Positions 1-12,641 are shown, counted from the first letter of the stretch. The stretch is 64,000 nucleotides of DNA from Camellia lanceoleosa (GCA_025200525.1 CM045762.1:129383679-129447678), one strand, 5' to 3'. The notes: generated by a model from the letters alone, not told the origin. Numbers and translations are program-made.

Positions 1-881
1 GGCCGGGCCCATTGCCATTCTTAGATCCGCTCGAGTGGAATATTTAAATCACACGAGCGAATTTGCCTTGTTGGTTGTGCACATGTTTTTGAATTAGAAT
101 TGACTGAAGGTTATAAAAAGAGATTTTGGGAATCTGTTTTTGCATATGAAATCCTAGAGAAGAGAGTTAGAAGCTTGAGAAGAAGAACAATTATCAATCT
201 GTGGTTTTCTCTTTACCATTCGAAGTGTTCAACCTCTTCATGAACGGCTATTTCTTCTTACGATTAAGATGAAACTCTAATCAAGTATCACATAATTTTA
301 TATTTTAATTCTTGTTTTTCCTTGGAATTGGATAATCATTGTATGATTTCATTCGATTTATGTATTCGATTTCTGTGATTGAGAATGCATGATCATACAG
401 CTGTTTTACTTTCCTGTATATACAAATTGTGAGACGAGTCATGCTTAGGGGAGATGAATCGTGCTGTAACCTTAGTTTAGTGTAGACGACTCATGCTAAC
501 CGAAGATGATTCCTGCCTACGTTTTGAATATACTCATTTTTTTCACGATGATATTAGGACTTGTAGCCACGATACTTCATTATTATCCGAGTCATTGATT
601 TACTAGAATTGGATATTTTAATTATATGATATGTGATTAGTAGTGGATTTGAAATCCTAAGTATTCTCTTTATTTGCGCAAGTATTTTATTTTAATTTAA
701 ATTCTCATTACTAAAAATCAAATCATTCTATCTCCTTTAAATTAAATAAAAAATTACCACTCGAATTCATACAACTTAGCCCAAAGTCCTCGTGGTACAA
801 TACCTGAACAATCTAATGTTCTTCTGAATTAGTGCATTGTTTAATTCTTTATTTTTGATTGAAAAATGACCGATCAATTTT
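1..881 (+). repeat. Decayed Ty3/gypsy LTR 3' part (Athila/Tat-like), tentative
   Basis: No coding frame. The stretch ends in an AT-rich leader that runs directly into a primer-binding-site-like word at 882-899. The wording around 775-840 (CCTCGTGG..ACAATACCTG) resembles the LTR ends of Athila-like gypsy elements. The start lies outside the window or is unrecognisable. Assignment rests mainly on the adjacent primer-binding-site remnant, so it is an inference. Confidence 0.35.
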
Positions 882-899
882 TGGTGCCATTATCGGATA
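882..899 (+). other. Degenerate primer-binding site, tRNA-Asp type
   Basis: The word TGGTGCCATTATCGGATA differs by transitions from TGGCGCCGTTGCCGGGGA, the primer-binding site used by many plant Athila-type gypsy elements. All differences are C-to-T or G-to-A, as expected from decay of methylated DNA. It would mark the boundary between a 5' LTR (left) and a lost internal region (right). Confidence 0.45.
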
Positions 900-2519
900 T
901 GTATCTTTTGTTCGGTAGTAGGTTATTGAACGAGTATTTTTTTTTTCGGCAATGGGTTATCAAATATGTATTTTTTGTTTGACAGTATGAGTCTGGGCTA
1001 TTTGATTATGTTCGGTTTTGGTACACCAAAAGTAGAATAATCCTCTCAAAAACGAAATGAAAATATAAAAAACAAATAAAAAAATTCACCATTTTACTTT
1101 TTTGCTGGTCCTTTATCACTATTTCTTCGTCCATTGATTTTTCTTTTTCTTTTATTTATTTATGACTTAAACACTATGATTCTCATTTTTTAAAAGTAGA
1201 TGTATAGTATAAAAGAAAAAAAATGAGAAATGAAGAAAAGAAATATGCATTGAAGTGTAATCCATGTAAAAAGATAATCAAATCTATTTAATTTTTATCT
1301 TTTATACTTAAAGGTCATTTCACACATGGGTAAAATTAGAAAAAAATATATCTCAAAAAAGATGGGCGTAAAGAGATAAATGTGTTGTGTAAGTAAAATT
1401 TTCCTAACTAGAAAAAAATACACTGCTTATTTCCATCTTCCCAAAACACCCCTAAATTTCATATACATGTAATTATTTGTAAATCAAGTGTATCAAGTAA
1501 GTCTGAGTATATATAACTGCTTAGAACGTTCGAATTTATGATTTATTTTGAAAACTGGACTACTCAAGACTATTCACGAGTTAAGAACACACTTCGTACA
1601 ATTTCACTTTTAAGAGTGCAACCAATGACCTCTTCCATGTGGAAGATTCACGATGGCCAATAAGAATAGAACCATTGGCGGAATCTATTGTGTAAGATAC
1701 AAATAACGCAGCGGGTAAAAGTATTCAAACCATACCTTATGTGATAGAATCCAAAATGAAGAACTTTGTCACATGCTTCACAACCACAATCTAAGAACAC
1801 CCAACAATGGAGTGATACCACAGTATGAGTATCACCCACTCTAGTCACAGTGCAAAGGCTTGATCGTTATTTTAATGGAAGAGAATTGGAGAGAGAAAGC
1901 ATGGACAAAATTAATTAGTTATTTGATTCATCCCACATCCTATATATCATATATGATATATGGGCCAGATTCTAACCATCTATCTATATCTCTTAATAAG
2001 ATATGATAGATATGGATAGTGATAGTGGGTTATCCAAATAGGATAGTCATGAAAATTCAAATTCAAATTCAAATTTCATGAGCAATTTAAATGAGTCATG
2101 GGTCATGCCACATGGGCGCCCAAATCTAGGTCCAATTATCTAGCCCAATTTCCAATATCTTCCACTCGTACATGAGTTGGCATGAAACTGCCACATCTCT
2201 ATCTTAATCTCCCCAAATATTGAACAATCTCATACTAGCCAATGAACCGTGCGACCGCTGAGAACACTTGCACGTGGGAGCTCTATACTAGAAACTCAAA
2301 ATGAGCCAGCATAGAGGCATCAATCCAAAAAGAATAGAAATAGTATCTCATGTACCCAGACCTATCTAGTTACATTGGTCCAAAAAATCTCTAATCCCTC
2401 AAAGAGCATGTTTGACCCTCCTAGGTCCCGTATTATTTTCACACTCAATCAGCATCCTATACAAAGCGATGTGAGTTGTCGATAGTGAATATAGAGCAGA
2501 GATGTAGAACTAAAATGGT
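900..2519. other. AT-rich unassigned repeat DNA
   Basis: No supported gene. Visible items are a short AAATTC tandem (about 2050-2080) and TATATCATATATGATATA-type palindromic AT DNA near 1940-1965. A block at 1640-1850 reads on the minus strand like the end of a copia LTR (ACCCGCTGCGTTAT followed by ..ACACA), but I found no primer-binding site next to it. Probably several old, truncated repeat fragments. Confidence 0.4.
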
Positions 2520-4371
2520 ACAAGATAAGAATTTGTTTTTGTGTTCAATTGGACGTTAATTGAACACATGGAAGTTTGAGGCATTTCATATTCATTAGTG
2601 ATGAAATGATTCAAGTTTCCAAGGTCACCACTTCCCTTGATCAATTCATGAAAGGGAGGATGTTAGAGTCTTATTTTGTTACATTTATTGAACTTGCATA
2701 CTTTGGTTCATAAGCCATCACGCAATGAAATTGCTTCAGTTGATGGTTTGTGGACCAAGTTTACTACTCCTTTGATTTGTTCATGATAAGGAGGGGTGAA
2801 TTGTGCAAACAAACCCTTGAGAATACCCTGTGCATACTCTGTTTGTTCTCTGTTGCAGTAAGCAAGATGAACTGTGCAGTAGTGGCCGGCAGGCCTTCAC
2901 TCCTGGCTAGCCGCCCACTAATGCAAAATCCAATAGTGTGTTTTTTGAGCAGAGCAGAGCTATTCTAGAGGTGGACAAAAGTGTAAGTGTTCTATTGTGC
3001 AACAGAGACCTTCTGGAAGCAAAACAGTGGCCTTTTCGGGTGGAAACCGGGCACGTGCAAGAGTATTCCTCGCATACCGAGCATGTTTAAGTTTAAATAT
3101 TTAGCCTAGATATTTGTTGTAATTAATTAGTTGTAACTAGTTAATTTTGTAAAGTGTTGTAATTAATTAGTTAGTTAACTAGTTGTTTGATTTCGTCTTG
3201 TAATTATTTTAGTTATCTAGAATAGTTAATTCATTTGTTGTAATAATTAGTTAAGTAGTTTAGCTAATTTAATTTGTGTTGTAATAATTAATTCATCTTA
3301 GCTAGTTAGCTAGTTAGTTTATTTATTCGGACTCTCCTTCGTGAGAGCGCACAGTTGTAATAATCTGTATGTCTTCCAACCCCACGTCTTTCTCCCTTTT
3401 ATTTACTAGCTTATAATGGTTAGTTTAGGGACATCATGCTTTGTTTAGCATACTTTATGTTTGCATTCATTTGTATTGCATGCACCGAGACTCGGTTCAT
3501 CATTCTAACTCGCATTGTTAGTTTAAATACTTCTTTGAATACGTACTTAGACTGCATGCTATCAATTGATTCATTTGTCACATTAGTAGTCGAGCCTATT
3601 AATTGCATTACTCATATTGCATAGTTAGGAATCATGCATTTTTCTAACTATTTTGTTTATTCTGGCTTGGAGTACTAGGTGAGCTTTTACTCGCTTTAGC
3701 ATATCGCATGTGTGTGATTATTGCCATGTTTAGCATGCTTGCTATGAGGCTAAGTGCTTAATTGATATATCTACTTGAAGGCCTGTGGATGAAGGCTAAT
3801 TTCTTGAATTGGAATAATTTGAGCAATGTTTTTATATGAAATCATTTTTTTTCAAGTGGTACATATTTCGAAACAATTTTAAAAAATGAATCAAGTGTTC
3901 CAATTCTTACAAGTTAGTCTATACTTGTGTGTGTGCGCATCACATAGTAATGCTAGCCTAATAAACCGGAACAAGAGCATATAATGTAAATAAGATTCAT
4001 ATTATGATTAGTAGAGACTGATCTTTGATCGGGCGAGCGGGTGTGCTCAATTCAGGACCTTCCCCTCTCGTACCTAAGTTCTCGAGCCGAGACAACCTTG
4101 GTGATAATAGACACGTGGCCTTTGGCATGAGTCATGGGTTTCCTAAATTTCCCCAAAAATATTTAGGTGGCAACTCTGTATCTGGCAAAGCAGTCCATTT
4201 TTTGGCAATTTGATTCAAAATCGATTTTCCAAAAGATTTGCCGGATTGGGACTCTTTGGTGTTTATCTATTTCACATTGCACATGTGGAATCAAATTCAG
4301 AACCACGGAAGTCCGATACTGTAGGGCTTATTTCGACTCCTGAGAGGGGGCACGAAAAAGGTCGAGCTACA
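2520..4371 (+). mobile_element. LTR A: 5'-truncated giant Tat-type LTR
   Basis: Collinear with the second half of LTRs B, C and D: the rc of 15,560-14,880 aligns with 2,520-3,060. The TTAATTAG-rich tract follows (about 3,110-3,330), then the CTTCCAACCCCACGTCTTTC block (about 3,370), and the terminal block with GGCAAAGCAGTCCA and GGACTCTTTGGTG. It ends GAGCTACA at 4,371, matching the family's ..TACA terminus. The promoter half is missing. What follows (ACAACTGATT) is not a primer-binding site, so this is a 3' or solo LTR remnant rather than a 5' LTR. Confidence 0.75.
3105..3330 (+). repeat. TTAATTAG/CTAGTTAG-rich LTR tract
   Basis: About 220 bp of imperfect TTAATTAG/TTAGTTAACTAG words. Equivalent tracts, in the orientation of each LTR, are at 10,380-10,560, 14,700-14,840, 27,300-27,390, 44,400-44,470, 57,690-57,770 and 62,630-62,770. 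They always lie before a short GC-richer block containing TTGTAATAA. This marks a fixed LTR position and could lie near the RNA 3' end, which is an inference. Confidence 0.7.
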
Positions 4372-4397
4372 ACAACTGATTTTTACGTGAAAAAACC

Positions 4398-4422
4398 ACA
4401 ATTGGAGCTCCTCCAATTGTGA
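4398..4422. repeat. Perfect 11-bp inverted repeat (hairpin)
   Basis: CACAATTGGAG and CTCCAATTGTG flank a 3-nt CTC spacer. It lies just outside the 3' end of LTR A and near the expected inner end of the copia LTR. A T-rich stretch precedes it and an A-rich one follows, so it could be a short terminator-like or palindromic insertion. Function unknown. Confidence 0.6.
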
Positions 4423-5142
4423 TTAAAAAACCATGGGTAAAATGCCACTAATCAATCCACTATGAAAGAAAGAAAGAATACAAATTAATCGAAACAAATT
4501 ACCCAAATGCAATCAATTTGTCTTCAACAATTTGTATCTTTTTCACCACCGCCTTCATCTCGGAATTGATTAGCTTGATGTTGAATCCACAACATCCATG
4601 TCGAATCAACGACTGCGCACAGCTTCGAACTCCTTCAAATACTCCACGCTTGAATCTCCGGATTCTACCGAAGAAGAACACTCTTGTTGTTGAATAATCA
4701 ATCACCTCTTTGATGTATACTTGTCAAATCATGAGTTTAACACTCAACAGAATATCAAAGAAAACTAGCAAAGTTGCTCAAGAATAAAACCCTAAATCCC
4801 TCAAAGAAGATCTGGAAGCTATATCCTAAATCTTGACTGAATCGTAGCTTTTATAGAAAACAGATCCCTGATCCCCGATCGAGCACAGGACTTGCCGCTC
4901 AAGCGGTGTCATTAAAACGCGCGTGACAAAATAGGGTCTATACTCGTGTGCTAGAACTTACACTCGAGCATAAAAATATATCTCCCAGTATTTTTGTAGA
5001 CAAGCCAAACTACTGAGAGTGTGAGAACTCCGCTCATGTACAACTTTCTCGCTCTAGCGGGATGACCAAAAACAAAGGAAAAACATATAACTCAATTAAA
5101 CCAAGTTTGTTCGTGGAATTGGCAACAAGTAGTGACTTAACA
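4423..5142 (-). mobile_element. Sirevirus-like Ty1/copia 3' LTR
   Basis: On the minus strand the LTR begins TGTTAAGTCACT at 5,142, directly after a purine tract (5,143-5,155). That is the standard copia polypurine tract/3' LTR border. The body holds several CTCGAGC/GCTCAAGCGG words shared with 7,395-7,555. The lower boundary is approximate because no clear ..CA end or TSD was seen. Confidence 0.6.
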
Positions 5143-5155
5143 ATCTCCCCCTTTG
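5143..5155 (-). other. Copia polypurine tract
   Basis: Minus-strand CAAAGGGGGAGAT directly before the LTR start TGTTAAGTC. It is the plus-strand priming site for reverse transcription. Similar GGGGGAGTC words occur upstream at 5,924-5,936 and 7,991-8,005. Confidence 0.75.
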
Positions 5156-5623
5156 TCAATTCTCGGACAAAACTTTCTAACAATTTGTTCTAACAAACAC
5201 ACGCACTAGGCACCCTAACTAACACACTCAAAAAATGCTTTAAACCAACCCTTGTGACACACCAGTTACCAAATCACCTGTTGAAACAACACATAAACCA
5301 AAACTATGGAAATATAGGATAGTAAGACAAACAAAGAAAAATAAGCCAAATGTATCCAAATCTACGACTACAAGATATCCAATTAACCATGCCAAAAGAC
5401 AACAAGCCAAAGTGTGTGTGTGTCTAGCATTATCCAAAAATAGTAGTCCCAAATATCTCAAATATCCATGCCAAAATACTCTCATTTTTTGTCTAGGAGG
5501 CAACATAAAATAAGAACGAGAGAACCCAGCCAATAGAAACAAAAACATGAGAGACAGAGGGAAAAAAAAATTAAAACATAATTGTCCAAGAGAGAAAAAA
5601 AAATTGTCTAATGAGCAACAAAA
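5156..5623 (-). other. Copia 3' untranslated region
   Basis: AT-rich sequence between the env-like ORF and the polypurine tract. Open frames here (such as 5,240-5,548 on the minus strand) are T/F-rich and have no recognisable domain. Confidence 0.5.
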
Positions 5624-6730
5624 TCAATGACCTAGCGGAGGTGGATGGGGCTGTTGCAACTGAAGCAAAGAGAGAATCTGATCAAGCTGAAGAGTAGTTT
5701 GTGCGACTGACTGCTCAAGATGTCCAAGCCGACCATCGAAGGCATCAAGACGAGCATCCATGTAATCCAATCGCTGAGTTATGGACTGTTCAAAATGGTG
5801 AAGCTGGCCACGAATGGTTCGTGGATGAACATTAGGCTCTTCTGCATTGGCCGCTGTAGCATCAATCTCGGCCTCCTCTGCTAGAAGATCATCATCACCT
5901 ATAAAAGAAAGACCTGCCCTTGACGACTCCCCCTTAACATGAGCTCGACTTTGAGACACGATTTTCCTAGTAAAGGGTTTAGTTGGAGTGGCAAACTTAT
6001 CATCCTGTAAGACTGGGACCTCAAGTATAGACAGGAGACGGTTGATCAGACAAACATAGGGTAACCCTAATTGTTTGTTCCCAATAATTGCAATCATCTT
6101 ATGGAGGATAAGAGTGACAAGATTGATGGGCAATTGGTGATCAATGCAGTAGAGGGTATAACCTTGGTCCTAGTTAATTTTAGAACTATGGGTGGTGGCA
6201 GTGAGATTGGCATAAATGATGAGGTTAAGCAACCTAAACTTGGGAAGGAGTTTATTCTATTTGATCAAAGGCCCCTGAACCCAGGTTTGGGGTGTACCAC
6301 ACAACTCAGTGGCCACCTCATTGAAATCACAAGTGGGGTAGACAAAGAAAAGAAAGCAAGCGTTGTAAATCAGCCCAATGCTAAGGAGAGAACGAATCAG
6401 GTCCTGGTCGATGACAATTTCCTTTGATCTAACCCAAATTTTTAAGGAAGGACCAATATAATTAACCCCCTAAATATTGTAGTAAAACTAGCGAACCAAA
6501 TCCAGATTTTGACGCCCGGTGAAGGAAAGGACTAGGTCACCCCGTAAAGGTTGAAACACAGGCCGGATAGGGATGGACTTAAAAGTATTTGGTCGTACAT
6601 TACGCTCAAAATGGACAATTCGGGAGATGTAGGCTTCCCTAAAAATTTTGGCTTTTTCTGCAGAGGAAAACTAGTCGGGGTTATAATTGGGACGGTTAAC
6701 GGTGGACTTCAGCGTTTAGAGGTAGACATG
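5624..6730 (-). pseudogene. Env-like ORF with 'putative plant transposon protein' domain
   Basis: Reading minus from about 6,700, pieces in more than one frame match the putative plant transposon protein (Transposase_32-like) domain: FREAYISRIVHFERN, then an FYYNI block, ELCGTPQTWV and GLPYVCLINRLLSILEVP. The last open piece (6,133-5,624, 169 aa) ends in a coiled-coil-like heptad stretch (QRLDYMDARLDAFDGRLG) and a proline-rich tail. In-frame stops near 6,475 and 6,250 show it is dead. It lies downstream of copia RNase H on the same strand, the position of the extra env-like ORF in Sireviruses. Domain identity is by pattern recognition; calling it env-like is inference from position. Confidence 0.6.
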
Positions 6731-8566
6731 GCTAAACCCAATGACAACCACAACCAACAAGACCAAAACAAAACCCCCACAGGCAAACCAGAAACCCAAA
6801 ACATTAGGAGCAAACAAACCATTAGTAACAAACCTCAATGTGACACAATGCAAATAAACGAGAGCAGTAATCAAACCAGTAGTTCCAAATCCCAAATAGA
6901 CAAAATGCAAAATACAAACTAGCATAATCCATTAGTAAGAAAAAGAACATCCAGAGAGCAAACTCCAAAGCAAAAACAACTCAGTAACATCAAAGGGGCA
7001 CATAGATGAAAGGGAAAAAAAAAAAAACCAAAACAGTAAGACAAATGTGTGAACACTGTAGCATAGAAAAAAATCAACATGCTTAAACCTTTTGTGGAAG
7101 TGTGTGAATAAGTGGAGACCAAAAAAAAAAAAAAATCCTAAGACCTAGCCAAGATAACCACAACCAAAAGTAGACCGAGAGAGGCAGAACAAGAAAAGAA
7201 GGAAAAAAAAAGAAAAAAAAGTGACTTACCATAGACGAAGATGGAAGGGAAGAACACCAAAATACAAGCCAAACCACAATGCAATCGGAGCCCTGGGAGA
7301 TTGCAGTCAGAGCCCTCGGAGAGAGAGAAAGATAGATGCAAAATTGGGGAAAAATGAGCCTGAAAAGACGGGGTGAAGGTTTTATACTAGGGCTTACTGC
7401 TCGAGTAGGATACTCAATGCTCGAGCGGACTTACTTACGCGCGTGGCACTACTCGAGCGAAGAACTTGGCACTCGAGTGCAAAAAACCTGCTCTCAGAAT
7501 CTCGCGCACTTTGCCAAACAACTGGATGAGTGAAATTTGCGCTCGAGCACTAGAGTTGCCATTTGAGCGGGGAAGAAAAAACATCAAAAGGCAAAATGCA
7601 CCCTTCTGAGCAGTTAAAAATAACTCACATTGTCAAGTGGGACCTGAAACAAGAGGGGATTAGCATAATAGCAAGAATGTGACACTAAGATGAGATGATC
7701 CACATACCATGAAGCCTGCAATCGCACATGTTAGACAATATGAGGCACAGTATCATGAGTAGAACAGGTAAACAAAGATCAATGATCATAATCAACAGAT
7801 GAATGCACAACTTAGAGACATATAAGAGAGCTCACATAACAAAGGTATGTGTGTGCAATCCTTGAGAGGTCACAGAGCTAGAGTTAATCCTGGTAGTGAT
7901 CGGATAGTTGGACCTCCGGTGAGAGTACCTAAACATCATTGAGAAAAGTCGAACCACTAGATATCAAGGGATATTTGTTGAGTAAAAGCGGAGACTCCCC
8001 CTCAATCAATGCGTTTTTATTTATTTATTTATTAGATTTTTGACTTTTCTTGCTTATGGATACTCACTGGTGGCATGCACGCTCAAGAGTATGGAGACCA
8101 AACCAGAGAAGCATGAAAACAATAATGATGACCTGGTTGGTGCCTCTAAGGTAGCATTTTCCTAATTCCTAGACTCCAAAGAAGTAAAGGAGGAACTGTG
8201 GAAGTGAAAATTGATGGTAGATGGTTAAGAGACTCAACATCACCCAAGCTATACCAGTATAGGTCAATTCATCTAAAAATGTATGAGAGACACTGTCAGA
8301 AGTCCATAGAGAAATTTGATCACTTGTGCAGAAACCCTTGCAATAGTTTATGTCAAGGATGTGTACAGAATGAGATCATGAAGTTAATAAGCATAGGCAT
8401 TCAAAATGAGCTATGAACAAAGAAGAATGAAATCTTGCAAATAGCATGAGAGGTGTTCATATAAGTCTTAAATGCAAGGATGACAAGAATCAATGACAAT
8501 GAGATTATAGTATCCAAGAGCAAAGAAATCCAATCACTCTTACCCACTCAAGTAACAAGTCACTCC
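6731..8566 (-). other. Copia region between pol and env-like ORF
   Basis: No domain seen. It contains a second polypurine-tract-like word (minus TTGAGGGGGAGTCTC, 7,991-8,005) and a CTCGAG-rich block (7,395-7,555) resembling part of the LTR. Long A/T runs at about 7,015-7,030, 7,120-7,135 and 7,200-7,225 generate several phenylalanine-rich open frames on the minus strand that I do not regard as genes. Confidence 0.45.
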
Positions 8567-9207
8567 CTAGTGACTAAGCACTACACCCAAGGTCTTTCTA
8601 AGGAACTCAAACCTAAGAAGATCAAGGGATTTTGTAAAAATATCAGCCTTCTAATGCTCAGTGGGTATATGTTCTAGAACAACGAGGCCCTCTTCCACTA
8701 ACTCTCAAATAAAATGATGATGAATGTCAATGTGTTTGGTGTGAGAGTGTTGGACAAGATTTTTAGAAATGTTAATTGCACTTGTATTATCGCAGAAAAG
8801 GGTAAGAGTGTCCTGGTCTATACCATAATCATAAAGCATTTGCTTAATCCACAACATTTGTGCACAATAACTCCCTGCAGCAATGTACTCAGCCTTAGTA
8901 GTCGAGAGAGAGATGACATTTTACTTTTTTCTATGCTAGGAAACCAAATTATTCCCAAGGTAAAAACACCTTCTAGATGTGCTCTAACGATCATCAGCAC
9001 ATCCTGCCCAGTCGGCATCAGAAAAACTAGTGATTTCAACTATAGTGTCAATCGGGAACCAAATCCCATACCCCAATGTCCTATTAACATACTTAATGAT
9101 GCGTTTGACCGCAAGAAGATGAGACTCTTTAGGATAGGCTTGGTAACGGACACAAACACCTACACTAAATGTAATGTCAGGGTGATTGGCTATGAGGTAC
9201 AAAAGAC
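8567..9207 (-). pseudogene. Ty1/copia RT-RNase H C-terminal fragment
   Basis: From 9,207 downward the minus strand reads SLLYLIANHPDITFSV, then HLLAVKRIIKYVNRTLGYG, FSDADWAGCADDR, TKAEYIAAGSYCAQM and HTKHIDIHHHFI. This is the canonical copia order from the end of RT through RNase H, with the SDADWAG catalytic block. Stops and at least one frame change break it, and the pol reading ends near 8,567. The AEYIAAG..CAQ wording resembles Sireviruses. The upstream part of pol is absent because LTR B begins at 9,208; it should continue beyond the window. Confidence 0.85.
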
Positions 9208-12129
9208 TGTAGATCGCCCGAACTCGCTCCACGCGTCCCCCTTTCGGAGAGGGCGTGGATTTGGGTTCATAGCTACTACAGTTCGGACTCCTGTCATGGT
9301 TATGAATCTAATCTCGCAAAGTGCAATGTGAGACTGATAAATCACCAAAGAGTCCAAATCCGGTAATTGGTTTTGGAAAATCAATTTAATCAAAAAGCGC
9401 CAAACATGGACTGCTTTGACAAATTTCAGAGTCGCCACCTAAATGTTTTATTTTGGAAAATTTAAGAAACCCCGACTCGTGCCTAAGACCACGTGTCTGT
9501 CATCACTAAAGTTGCCTTGGCTCGGGAACTTGGGTACGAGAGGGGAAGGTCCTGAAATGAGCACCCCCGCTCACCTGATCAAAGATTGGCCTTTATTAAC
9601 ATGATATATTGTTTTTATAAACACATGTATTCTTATTCCGGTTATTAATCTAGAATTACTATGTGATGCGCAAAGCATACAAGTATAAACTAAATCACTC
9701 AATTTGGAACAAAACATCTCATGTTTGTTTTTCGAAAATGGTTTGAAGTTGCTACCCTCAAGTAGGCTAAAATGCGGATTTGCCACCCTTAAGTGGGCTT
9801 AAAACATGATTTGCCACAAATAAGTGGGCTTAAAACTCACATTTTGATGAATTGTTCCAATTTAAGCAATGAAGCCTTCATCCACAGGCATTCATGCAGT
9901 TAAACACTTAAGCAGATAGCCTCATGGCAAGCATGCTATCATGGCAGTCACTTACACACATGCAAGGATGCTAAAGCATAAACACTTACAGTATACTCCG
10001 AGCCAAAACAGACGCTAGTTAGTAATCAATGCGTGATCCTAGCTATGTCAACAATGCCTAATGCAACACATGCAAAATGCAACTAAGTAGGCTCGGCTAT
10101 CTAAGATGACATATGAATGCAACACTCGATAACATGCTTTGAAACACGTATTCAAGTAAGTATTGAGATTCAATGTAGTTTGAATGATGCACTGTGCCTG
10201 GTGTATGCAAGACAAATGAATGATGCAAACATGCAAAGCATAAGGTATGCTAATTGAAATATGCCCTAGACTAACCACCAAAAGTGGATAAGTAAAAGGG
10301 AGAAAGACACGGGGTTAGAAGATATTCACACACACATGCACACTTATTACAACATTTGCCCTCTCGACGGAGGGTCCGAATAAAATGAAAGCTAACTAGC
10401 TACGCTAATTAAGCTAACTATTACAAACCGACTAATTAACTAACTATTCTAGCTAATTAATTATTACAAATCAAATTGAATAACTAGCTAATCTAAGCTA
10501 ATTAGAATATTACAAAGCACTAAGCTAAATTAATTACAGCATAGGTAATTAACTACAACTAGCTAACAAAAGCGATAAATGGCCTCGCGGGCGAGGGAGA
10601 TATGCATGCTCAGTTGCGTCCTCCCGGAAATCCACTGCCTTGCCTTAAGACACCTCTGTTTGCACTCTTTTGAATCTTTGAAAATTACACCGATTTCCAT
10701 ATTGCTTCCTTCTGATCTCAGGAACACCTTGATGGCTAAAATTCCTCCTATTGCTGCAACAAAGCACAGACAGAGGCAAGACAGTGTATTTGCAAGGAAA
10801 TGTATGCACTTCCATACTTTTTATCATATCTCAAGCTTAAAGGAGTATGGTACTTGGATCTCGAGGCGCCAACCAAGCATTTTCAATGCATGATGGTCAA
10901 AGAATCAAGCTTGTGCAAGACTCAATGAATGCACACATAAGACTCGAAAGGCCTCCACCCTATCATGCACAATCAAGGGCGTCGGCGACCGAGAAATGTG
11001 ACACGTTTCATCACTATGAGTATGAAATGTCTCACATTTCTCGTGTTTGGATTAACGTCCGATCCAAACACATGCAATACAAAAAACATGCTTATCTTGG
11101 CCATGTTTTACTTGATTCATTTTGTTTACACATTTTAGATTACTAATTAGTCCCTTAATTGGTTAAGTCCAAAAGTGAGAGTCCTATAGTTTTGAAAGAG
11201 TGAATTAGTGGGATGCAATGGCATATATTTCAGCACTGAAATGACATGCTAAAGACGCTAAATCATGCAAGACATGTTAAAGGCCCAAAAACAATAAGGC
11301 TAGTGAAGAGCATCACACAAGAGGCATGCAATATCAAGCACAAATAGTCAAACTAGCTATGGACAGGCCTAAAACATGCAAAAACAAAGGCCGAAACATA
11401 CTGAAATGATAGCCCAAAAGCTTAGACAAACATGCATGCAAGATGGTTCACAAGCAAAGCATAAGGCCCAAACCTCAAACACAACAAAAAGGCGACAAAT
11501 GCAAGAATATGGCAGAGGTATACGGTCTAAAATAACATGCCAAATGATGCAATGCCATGCAAAAAACTCAAATATGACATGCTAAAGGTCTCAAAGTGCA
11601 AGGCTAGCAAAGCCAAATACACTATAACTACGCAAAGCCAAGCATGCATGACCAAAACTACTCAAATCAGGCCTAAAGCGTACTAAAACATAGCCAAAAA
11701 TGTGCTGGAGTAGAGCATACACATGCTAGATCAATAGGCTAAAACACCAAATACACTAGGGTAGTGAACAAAATTGCACTACAAGTGCAAGAAGCATGCA
11801 AGAGGCAACCAAACCAACCCAAAACAGAGTTATGACATGGCAAATAATGGCTAAAAACATGCTTGAACTAAGCAAATTCAAGGCACAAAGACATGCTACT
11901 TTGCAAGGCTACAAGTAGGATTACACTACAAGTACAAGAAGCATGCAAGAGTTGACCAAGATAGCCAAAAACAAAGTTATGGAAGGTCTAAAAAGTCACA
12001 AAAATGAGCCTAAACAAAGCCACTAAGAAGTAGAAACATATGCTCTTTTGATGGGCCATCAACACACGCAAACAAGAGAAGAGGATGGGGGCCACCCCCA
12101 CCCATTTGGGACCTCAAAAACACATTTTC

Positions 12130-12159
12130 ACCACTGAAATTCCTCTGAGTTTCAGTGGT
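12130..12159 (-). repeat. Conserved LTR hairpin, copy in LTR B
   Basis: ACCACTGAAA pairs with TTTCAGTGGT about 480 nt downstream of the TATA-like box. It is the weakest of the three copies of this hairpin (compare 16,689-16,720 and 25,684-25,721). Confidence 0.7.
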
Positions 12160-12381
12160 AAAAAGGTCAAAAAGAGATGATCCCAAAGGCCTTAAGAGAT
12201 GGCACAAAGCAAAGAAAAACAAGCCACCAAAGGGGGTAAACCACCCCTAACTCAAACTATGCCTTAAACAACTTTTTTAAACAATTAAAAAAAAAAGTTT
12301 TTGTAGTTGAAAGCAAGGCCTAAAATAGCATGCAAAGGTGGCCAAAAATGCAACCAAAACAAAGCTTAAAAAAGGAAATTA

Positions 12382-12386
12382 CTTAC
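12382..12386 (-). promoter_or_regulatory. Conserved splice-donor-like site, LTR B
   Basis: On the minus strand, CTTCAAGGGTAAG with the GT at 12,386-12,385, about 255 nt downstream of the TATA-like box. Same word and spacing in LTRs C, D and E. Confidence 0.5.
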
Positions 12387-12641
12387 CCTTGAAGCACAAC
12401 TACAAAACCAGCAACTTCTAAGGCAAAATTAGCCCTTAAGAGCTCAAATAAGACTTCCAAGCACCTTAGCCTCAAGGTAGAGGTGTTTGATCAATAGTCC
12501 CTTTGCAAATGCACTAAGAATTCCCACTTTCAAGCACAAAAATATATATAGAGAGAGAATTCTAGAAAGAGAGGATTTTTTTAGAGAGAGAGGCTCCCAA
12601 ACTTCCCAAAAAACCTCTTTTCAAAATGAGAGAAAGCTTCC

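Noticed and set aside
2651..2670. AAAGGGAGGA followed by TGTTAGAGTC as a copia polypurine tract/LTR start
   Set aside because: The sequence on both sides aligns continuously with LTR C (about 15,450-15,290 reversed), so it is internal to LTR A.
6716..7341. Several minus-strand hydrophobic frames resembling membrane proteins
   Set aside because: They arise from A-rich runs and CAA/CCA words read in reverse; mutually overlapping, with no domain or consistent start.
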